Assembly: GCA_037953625.1 (NCBI GenBank)
Contig: CM075655.1
Location: 118,861,001-118,925,000 of the forward strand
Direction of reading: 5' to 3'
From: Crotalaria pallida
Lineage: Eukaryota > Streptophyta > Magnoliopsida > Fabales > Fabaceae
Length of the DNA stretch: 64,000 nt
Below the pieces are notes generated by a model. It was not told where the DNA came from. It saw only the letters and a list, made by a program, of their open reading frames with translations, and made no database searches. The position numbers were made by a program, and so were the translations under genes. Below are positions 57,008-64,000 of the stretch, one piece after another; position 1 is the first letter of the stretch; each line of letters opens with the position of its first letter.

Positions 57008-59505
57008 ATGGGCAGGGTATATATTATGGATGATTTACATGTGGATCCTTCACAAAATGTTAAAGAGGAAAAGGTTGAAGTTTTGGTTGATGATTCACAT
57101 GCATTCGTGTGTGATACCGTTTTTCCTACACGTGAAGCACTAGTAGGGTGGGTTCGTGATGTAGCATTAGCCCAAGGATTTCTTATAAGAATTCTACGGT
57201 CCGATAGTGGTGGTGGTCTTCATAAGAAGGAAAAGGTTATTCTTTGCTGTGAAAGATATGAGGTGTATGATCGTCCGAATAAGAAGCCAAAGTATATAAC
57301 TAGAAGCAAAAAGTGCAATTGCCCTTTCAAACTAAACGGGAGGCGATCTTCGATTCATGGAGGTTGGATTTTGAAGGTGTCTTGTGGTTTGCACAATCAC
57401 AAGCGCTATAATTCATTTATCGGGCATGCATTAGCCGGAAAGCCTACACCCGAAGAATTGGAGAAAATAATTAGTTTGACCAAAGCGGGAGTGCCCCCAA
57501 GACTTATCTTGGTTCAACTGAGAGAAGATAACCCAAATAACTGTACCACATTGACTCAAATATACAACATACGTAGGAAATGGAAGAAGAGTGTGCGCGA
57601 CCCGAGAACACAAATGCAACATTTGCTTAAGTGTCTTAGGGATGATGGTTTTGAAACATGGTATAGAAAGGATGATACGTCGGAAGTGGTAAAGCAGATA
57701 TTTTGGGCACATCCTACATCTATAAAGCTGTTGAATTTCTTTACTGTTGTGCTTATTATAGACAATACTTATAAGACTAATAGATATAAATGGCCATTGC
57801 TGGAGGTTGTTGGACAGACTTCAACCGAGAGGACATATTCTGTTGCATTCTCCTATATGGAATTTGAGGTACAAGAAAACTTCGTATGGGCACTACAACA
57901 CTTAAAGGCTTTGATAAGAGATCCTAATGACATGCCCAAGGTAATTATCACTGATTTTGAAGGGGCATTGGTAAACGCAGTTATTAAAGTTTTTCCGACT
58001 ACCACGCATATGTTGTGTCAGTTTCACATAAAAAAGAATGTGAAAAGGTACTTCAAGGATTATGTGCGTGACCCAGATGACGAACCCAAAATTGAGGATG
58101 CATGGAGAAAGGTCGTTCACTCTAAGAATGAAGAGGAGTATGTTGTATCTGTTGCTGAATTAGAACATGCATGCAAAAATTGTTTGGGTCTTTTTGAGTA
58201 TGTGGATCGGGTGTACTTGAAAGATCATAAGGAGAAATTTGTTGATGCATGGGTCAATAATTGTATGCACCTTGGCAACACAACTTCTAACCGGTAATGC
58301 ATGTGTCATTTTTTATTTATATTTAATTTAAGAATCTTAATGTAAGATTGGTTTATGTTAAATTTGTTAATTACGTTCTTATTTGTAGGGTTGAAGGTTC
58401 TCACGCTTCATTCAAGAGGATGCTAGACCACAGTAATGGTGATTTGTGTAATGATCTGGAAGGTATGAAGAAAATGTTGACATGCCAGCATAGTGCAATC
58501 GTTGAATCATTTGAGAGAAGCTTAACAAGATTGGATCATCGCATGAAAACCCCATTGTTCAAGAATTTGTGCTTTTATGTGTCAAAGGAGGCATTGACCA
58601 TCATGTACAAGGAGTTGGGTGATTTTGACAAGAAGAAAGGTGATGACTATGTTTGTGATTGCAAAAAAAAAAATCACTCACGGTCTACCCTGTGGTTGTG
58701 ATCTTGATGCATATAGGCGTAAGGGTGTTGCTATCCCGTTGTCAGCAGTCAACAGTTATTGGAAGATTCTATCATTGAATGAAAAAAAGATCAAACAAGA
58801 GGTACAAACAGATCTTGACCCGAAGCCGTTATGGGAAAAGTGGTGGCGTCTTTTCGAGACAAGTGACTTTCATGGGAAGAAGATTCTTATGGACAAGCTC
58901 CGTGAAGACGTAGAACCAGAAACTACATCCCTTCGTTCACCTAACAAGAAGACCAAGACAAAGGGATGACCTTCAGATCATGATAGATCGACGAAACGAG
59001 ACTTCTCTGCTTGGGAGTATGCTGAGAAGGAGTCCCAGAAAAGAGCAACTCAAGAGAAGAAATCACAAAAAAAGGCATCACAAGGGAAAACATCACAGAA
59101 AAAGGCTTCTCAAAGGAAGACATCCAATAGAATCATGGATCAATTTCCCATTGAACTACATCATCACATTGCTTCATTTGTCAATGTCACGTGGCACTTA
59201 CATCATTGTCTGCTCACCTTAGAGGATGTTACACGTTGTTACCTTACACTAAATCACCGCCTACCCTCCCCAAATTATGGGTGATTGGACTTCTTCAAAA
59301 GGAAGAACATTGGGTTCAAGTTATCATGAAAGAAGGATCACCCTTACCTCCCATCTATCCTCAGTGGAAGTGGCATTTTCAGGATGGTGCAGAAGAATGG
59401 GGCACTATCTTATTAGATCGGATGGAATCATTCAAAGACCTACTACCACCACATGGGACAGCTGATGATGGAGATACTGAAAAAGTTAACTTGGATTCCG
59501 ACTAA
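57008..59505 (+). pseudogene. MULE transposase with OTU-protease remnant, disrupted
   Basis: Exon 57008-58293, a 95-bp GT-AG intron, then exon sequence from 58389. The N-terminus has a FAR1/WRKY-GCM1-like zinc-binding region (CNCPFKLNG, CGLHNHK). The DDE catalytic residues are visible: D252 in IIDNTYKTN, D316 in ITDFEG and E431 in RVEGSH, the last directly after the intron junction. A SWIM-like CxC...CGC segment follows, broken by a one-base frameshift in an 11-A run (58663-58673). An in-frame TGA at 58967-58969 probably replaced CGA. Beyond it come a Lys-rich linker and a C-terminal OTU-like piece with HWVQV and PLPP, but the Cys-containing half is missing at about 59187. Not functional as it stands. 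Confidence 0.9.
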
Positions 59506-59778
59506 TGTTTTAAACGTACTTATTTAGGACGGTTTTTTTTTTTGGTATTTTGGTATACTTTTTGATTATTTTGAACATTTGACATTCGACATTTTGGTAT
59601 AGCAATGGTTTTGAACATTTGACATTTTGGTATAGCAATGGTTTTGAACATTTGACATTTTTGGTACCTATTAGCTTGGAATATTTATTTTACAAAAACC
59701 ACCAGTTGAAGTGTACTTCTTGATGCTAGCACTAGGAACTCTGCCTTTTCTTGTGTTGTTCTGTTTCTGGTATGTTCT

Positions 59779-59846
59779 TATGCCTAGACAATGGCGTAGG
59801 GTTAAAAACTTTGTTTTTTTAATACATATGCCACTGTCGAGGCGTC
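59779..59846. repeat. Two worn palindromic units at the 3' side of the MULE
   Basis: 20-bp units at 59779-59798 (TATGCC arm, GGCGTA arm) and 59827-59846 (TATGCC, GGCGTC) match the seven-unit array near the 5' end, with one or two arm changes. Confidence 0.75.
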
Positions 59847-60623
59847 CAGCACCTTCAACAGTCACCAAACACAGCAACGAAGATGGAGAAGAAACAATCC
59901 ATACAAAATCAAAACCAAACCCTAAAAACAACACCCATGACCGAATGAAAACGAAAACAAAGAAGAAAAACAACACCCATGACCTACCCCCCACATCATT
60001 ACATTACTCCTTTTCATTGCAGGAAAAAAAAAGAAACCGAATGAAACCGAATGAAAACGAATGAAAACTGAATTAAAACGAAAAGAAATCGTACCTTGAT
60101 TGTTGAGGGAGACTGAACCGTGAGAGAGAGACTGAATGTGTGTGAGAGAGAGACTGAACCGTGAGGGAGTTGAAGAGGAGCAGAGGGAAGGGGAAGAGTA
60201 GAAAACGTGTGAGAAAGAGAGGGAGGAGGAATTGAAAAAGTTCAGAGGAGTAGTATGTATTGTTTTTATTTTTTAATTTTTTTTGTTTTTTTTAAAAAGG
60301 GAGGGTAATTTTGGAATAATTTAATTAGGGGGGGGGGTCCAAAAACCCAACTAGTATGGTGAGAAAATTAACTCCCTAATTGCATACCACGCTGCTGCCG
60401 CCTCTCACGATGCAAATATCCAAGACTTGATCGAACTTTTGTCCAAAAAAAAGGTCCAACGAGTTGAATAGTACGTGTCGTCGCACAAAGCATGAGGTGA
60501 AATCCAAGAATTTTATGATGATTTGATGGGAAAAGATGATAGGGATTTGATGGGTGTTCCAGATGGAGCATGTAGGTTGAAGTCGTGATTCCGTGAAAGA
60601 CCCACTGAGTTTCACTAGTATTG

Positions 60624-61245
60624 TCAATTAGGGCCGTCGTCCGTGGGCCCGTCCAGTCCGCCCGCAAAATTTGTGAGCAGGGCTTGATTTTTTCGCCCAT
60701 AAAGATTTTAGGGTAGGGCAGGCCCGCCCGCAAAATTTGCGGGCATTTTAGGGCCGCCCGCGAGCATTATTATAAAAAAAAAAAGAAATTGGACCAAGTG
60801 GCCCAAAAGCCAAAAATACATCCCTCCAAACCAAGAATACATTCCCTTGGCTAAAAGCATTATATGTTATACTCAGATAGAGGAATAGATAAACACTCCA
60901 GGTAAGGTAATATCAGAATCACAATAAAATTGTTGTCAGACACATATTCAGAAGAATCATGAATTAAGTAACGAACTAGTGATGTTAATGCTAGATCTGA
61001 AGTATCGAATTTTCTTAAAGGTACCGTTCTCGACTCCACATTTCTCAGCCAATCTTTCTGCAGTGGTTTTATTATTATTATTATAAAAAAAAAGAAAAAA
61101 AATTGGCGACCCGCATGCCCGCCCGCAAAAAACATGGGCGGGCAGAGCCTGAATTTTTCGCCCTAAACTCAATTAGGACCGTCCATCGCGTCCGCAAAAA
61201 TGCAAAGCCCGCAATGACGCGGTCTATGCCCACCCATTGATCCTA
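60624..61245. mobile_element. GC-rich hAT-like element or nested remnant
   Basis: TCAATTAGGGCCGTCGTCC near 60624 recurs in direct orientation as TCAATTAGGACCGTCCATC near 61169. Between and around them are many GCCCGCAAAATTTGCGGGC-type palindromes. The style resembles plant hAT ends. No clean target duplication was found, and element D inserted at its right edge. Confidence 0.45.
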
Positions 61246-61254
61246 ATTGCCAAT

Positions 61255-62014
61255 GGGCCCTACTTTTTTGACCCCCCTGTTTAATTAGTTAACCCCTTTG
61301 TTTAAAGGAAAATTTCATAATATCCTTACAAATTTTCAATAAATCCAAAATACTCATTTTTTATTTAGTTTATTAACCCCAAAAAAAAGGAAAAAAAAAG
61401 AAAAAAAAAAATTTGAGCAGCGTGGAGAACTGGAGGTGGAGTCAGTGATGCTCTTGTGACAAGCCCTTGTGAAAGGTTGCTGGCACAGCTTTGCACCAAT
61501 TTTTGAAAAAAGAATTGACTATATTATATGACAAGCCCTTGTGAAAGGTTGGTGGCATAGCTTTGCATCAATTTTTGAACTTTCATAGGCTGCTTGAGTA
61601 CATGATTAATTTGTTATAATATAAGGCTAGTGTGTGATAAACTCATTGCATAAACCAATGAATTTAGAATAGTTTGGTTTGCTGGAATACTTGTGGTTCA
61701 CTATTTCGCGAAGGCACTGATTGCAGAGCCACCACCTATTATTGTGGGTTTGAGCTTCGCTTTGCCTCCGGCGAGGAAAAAATACATTCTCGCTATGCCT
61801 TCAGCGAGAAGGAAAAAATACATTCTCGCTTTGCCTTCAGCATGAAAAAAAAAAAATATAGCTCGCTGAGGTTCCAGCAAGCTACACAAATTTTACACTT
61901 TTGCTGGGACCTCAGCGAGAAGTCAAAAAAAAAAAAATAATAAAGTAAAGTTAATAGAGTCTTAAAAAAAAAGTGGGTTAACTAATTAACGGGGTGGGTC
62001 AAAAAAGTAATTCC
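61255..62014. mobile_element. Non-autonomous MULE with five palindromic units (element D)
   Basis: A 760-bp element with inverted ends opening GGG and sharing TACTTTTTTGACCC and TTAATTAGTTAACCC, flanked by ATTGCCAAT (61246-61254) and ATCGCCAAT (62015-62023), which match at eight of nine bases. It has no transposase. An array of palindrome-ended units lies at 61756-61920. Confidence 0.85.
61756..61920. repeat. Array of CTCGCT...AGCGAG units in element D
   Basis: Units at 61756-61775, 61788-61809, 61824-61845, 61861-61882 and 61899-61920, each 20-22 bp with arms CTCGCT and AGCGAG or close variants around a variable 8-bp core. Spacing is 32-38 bp. Confidence 0.85.
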
Positions 62015-62023
62015 CATCGCCAA

Positions 62024-62459
62024 TACTAAGTCTCACTAACTAGTAGCAGCTGATAGACAAATGTAGTGCTATACGAAGCTCGGTAATAATTTTTAGTCAA
62101 GTACATTAAGTTTATAATTTTTTATAAAAATTTGTTATTGTTTCGTTGCATTACTTTATTATAACACATAATAATTTTTTTTTAATTATCTCTTTACAAT
62201 TTTGTTTTCTATGCCTAGTTTTGGATTTAAAAAAAAATTAAAAAAAATGGTATCATACTATCATATATGTATTATAATACGATGACTAATTCTTCAAATA
62301 AATATATGATGCCAGCATCGTGGAGGGAGTGGAAAATAAGTTGCATATATTTTTTTTTTGTTCGCCCTTTTCTTCCCAACTTTCTCTCTCACATGTTAGC
62401 AAGTTAGTTATTCATATTTTGACAATAATAATAATGATGATGATGAAATTATCTGAGAC
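62024..62459. other. AT-rich intergenic DNA
   Basis: No gene or clear repeat is visible. A GATGATGATGA run lies near 62436. Confidence 0.5.
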
Positions 62460-63660
62460 AATGACATGGGCGTAACGGAGACCAACTTCACCAACAATAC
62501 CATCATCACTCTACTCCCAAAATCCCACAACCCATTTTTTGGAGACACATTTAGAAAACCAGTTATCACAACCATCAAATTTTCCACTATAGCACATCTC
62601 TTTGCATCAAAAGGAGCTTTTCAGAAAGTTTTTACCTTGATGAACAGCAAGATAGCTGAGATCAAAAGAAAAGTACCAAGACCAGAGAACCGGACACTAA
62701 AGAGAATTATTCCTCTGCAAAAGTCTCCATCTCCATTTTAAGAGCAAAGCTAGATTAAAGAGATTGATATTTTTAGCTATCAATGTCATCCGCCTTTGAC
62801 CTATACACCGAATCCCACTTAACCCAAGCAATTTTTCTTTTGTTATCATCACCACCCCAAAAAATTTCCTTCGAATATTCACAATCGTTTTCAACATAAG
62901 TTAAGGAATGTGGAAAAATGAAAGAAATTAAATATGGACACTATTCAAAATTGAATTCAAGAGAATACTCCTACCACCAAGAGAAAGATGTCGACTTTTT
63001 CATAAAGATAAGTAAGACTTAAGCAAGTTAGTGAGAGACAACCGGGCTTCCTAAGAGATGCTCCAACAAGCAAGCCAAGCCCCTGTATTTAAAAGGAAAA
63101 GAACTCACAACAATTTAAGGAAGCAAAAGCAAAATCCATAAATGGTTGAGATAAGTTGATCCAAAAAATTCTACTTTTATGGAAGTTGAACTTAAGTCCA
63201 GTGACAGTTTCGAAATTTCTAAGAATAGATTTAATAACTTTAATATTAATGAGAGAGTCATCCTCGATAGTAATAGTATCATCCGATCTGCAAACTACAA
63301 TAAAAACACATTAAGACCATCTTGACGAAAACTATAACCCGTGAATATCCGTGTTGTATTAGTTTCCTTCATAAGAGAACATAACCCTTCGGCAACATGG
63401 GAAAAGAAAAGGAGCGAGCGAATCACCATGCTTCGACTAACCCCCTTCTAATGTTAAATTCTGCAATAAAACAAGAACAGATTGGGATCCTGTAAAAACA
63501 AAGGCCTTAATCTAACTTATAAATTTAGCAACAAAATCATACATTTCGGGCATATAATTAAAGAATTCATAACTGAACTTATTCTCATTGAAAGGAGCAA
63601 GGATATAATTTTATAACTGAACTTATAACACAGGTGCGTTGTTTAGGTCAGTAATCCAAA
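62460..63660 (-). pseudogene. LINE (L1-type) reverse transcriptase remnant
   Basis: Read on the minus strand in several broken frames, the order is that of plant L1 elements. From about 63500 downward: HGDSLAPFLF (the G-DPLAPFLF motif), AEGLCSLMKE, a worn FADDT box (FADRMI or SDDT depending on frame) near 63280, VTGLKFNFHKS near 63200, EIFWGGDDNKRKIAWVKW near 62850, LFNLALLLKWRWRLLQ near 62720, then a C-terminal SKKWVVGFWE piece near 62520. Many stops and frameshifts make it dead. The 5' part, including any endonuclease, is not in view. Confidence 0.82.
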
Positions 63661-64000
63661 CAACTACGTTCAAGCATTCATGTAAAAATAAAAATTCTTA
63701 CAAGCCTCGATATAAGTATATAAATTCCAAAAAATATTGTAATATAATTTAAAAAAGTTGTAAAAACCAATTCAATTCTACGATTTCAAATATTGTAAGA
63801 TTGTAAACTATATCATCAAGTAACTATCTAAAAATTAAAGACGAAACCAAATCATCAAATTGAATCAAACCTAATTTTTTGGTTTGATCTAGTTTAATTT
63901 TATGGATCTCCTGCTTTAATTCAAGACAACTTATATCCCTCTTGTAAACTACTCCCTCAGTTTCAGAACTTTAGGCCTTTTAGACTTGGACATACAAATT
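63661..64000. other. AT-rich DNA ending in a MITE terminus
   Basis: No gene is visible. At about 63951 CTCCCTCAGTTTCAGAAC after TA looks like the left end of another Stowaway-like MITE that continues past the window. Confidence 0.5.

Larger units (their letters stand above)
56219..60376 (+). mobile_element. Complete-length Mutator-like element with decayed transposase (element C)
   Basis: A 4158-bp element beginning GGGAATCGATTTTCTC and ending GAGAAAATTAACTCCC, flanked by identical 8-bp repeats TAATTGCA (56211-56218 and 60377-60384). Terminal inverted repeats of about 110 bp share CTAGTTGGGTTTTTG and TTCCAAAATTACCCT. Inward of the left repeat come a CT-rich leader, an array of seven palindromic units and the transposase. 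Two worn units and a GA-rich segment precede the right repeat. The gene is broken, so the element is non-autonomous today, though it retains its ends. Confidence 0.93.

Overview
This is a window of plant nuclear DNA. It is AT-rich, its genes carry GT-AG introns with long introns and leaders, and most of the length is transposon debris. The receptor kinase and the RopGEF resemble legume proteins most closely, so a papilionoid legume is likely. That is an inference from recognised sequence style; no search was run.

Five host genes are supported. (1) A non-RD LRR receptor-like kinase of the XA21/EFR type (+, 4049-7533, two exons, 26 LRRs), with a tandemly duplicated upstream region at 1366-3877. 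(2) A RopGEF14-type Rho-of-plants exchange factor (-, 8314-10698, six coding exons). Its probable leader exon lies about 5.8 kb away at 16534-16740. It is convergent with the kinase. (3) A short, GC-rich, TATA-driven first exon (-, near 32.5-32.9 kb) with no recognisable downstream coding exons. (4) A plant-type multi-pass membrane protein with a central coiled coil (-, 45804-48206, three coding exons, leader exon near 50.6 kb). (5) A single-exon NDR1/HIN1-like LEA_2 protein (-, 54427-55074).

Between the genes lie elements with clear boundaries. There are two hAT elements with 8-bp target duplications, and a 4.16-kb Mutator-like element (MULE) with a decayed transposase plus OTU-protease gene. 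Three non-autonomous MULEs and two MULE-type MITEs have 8-9 bp target duplications. Four tRNA-derived SINEs, many TA-flanked Stowaway-like MITEs, a foldback TAA-flanked MITE, two Helitron-type 3' ends and a LINE reverse-transcriptase remnant are also present.

The most interesting structure is a shared grammar in four unrelated-looking MULE-type elements (26572-27578, 51396-52322, 56219-60376, 61255-62014). Each carries an array of 20-22 bp units with 5-6 bp inverted arms and a variable core. The arm sequence is constant within an element but differs between elements: TTCCGA/TCGGAA, TTCCGG/CCGGAA, TACGTC/GRCGTA and CTCGCT/AGCGAG. In the 51.4-kb element the units lie inside both long terminal inverted repeats, mostly on an exact 28-bp pitch. 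In the coding MULE they lie between the left terminal repeat and the transposase start. This looks like a fast-diverging subterminal binding or folding signal and is the best candidate here for an undescribed system.
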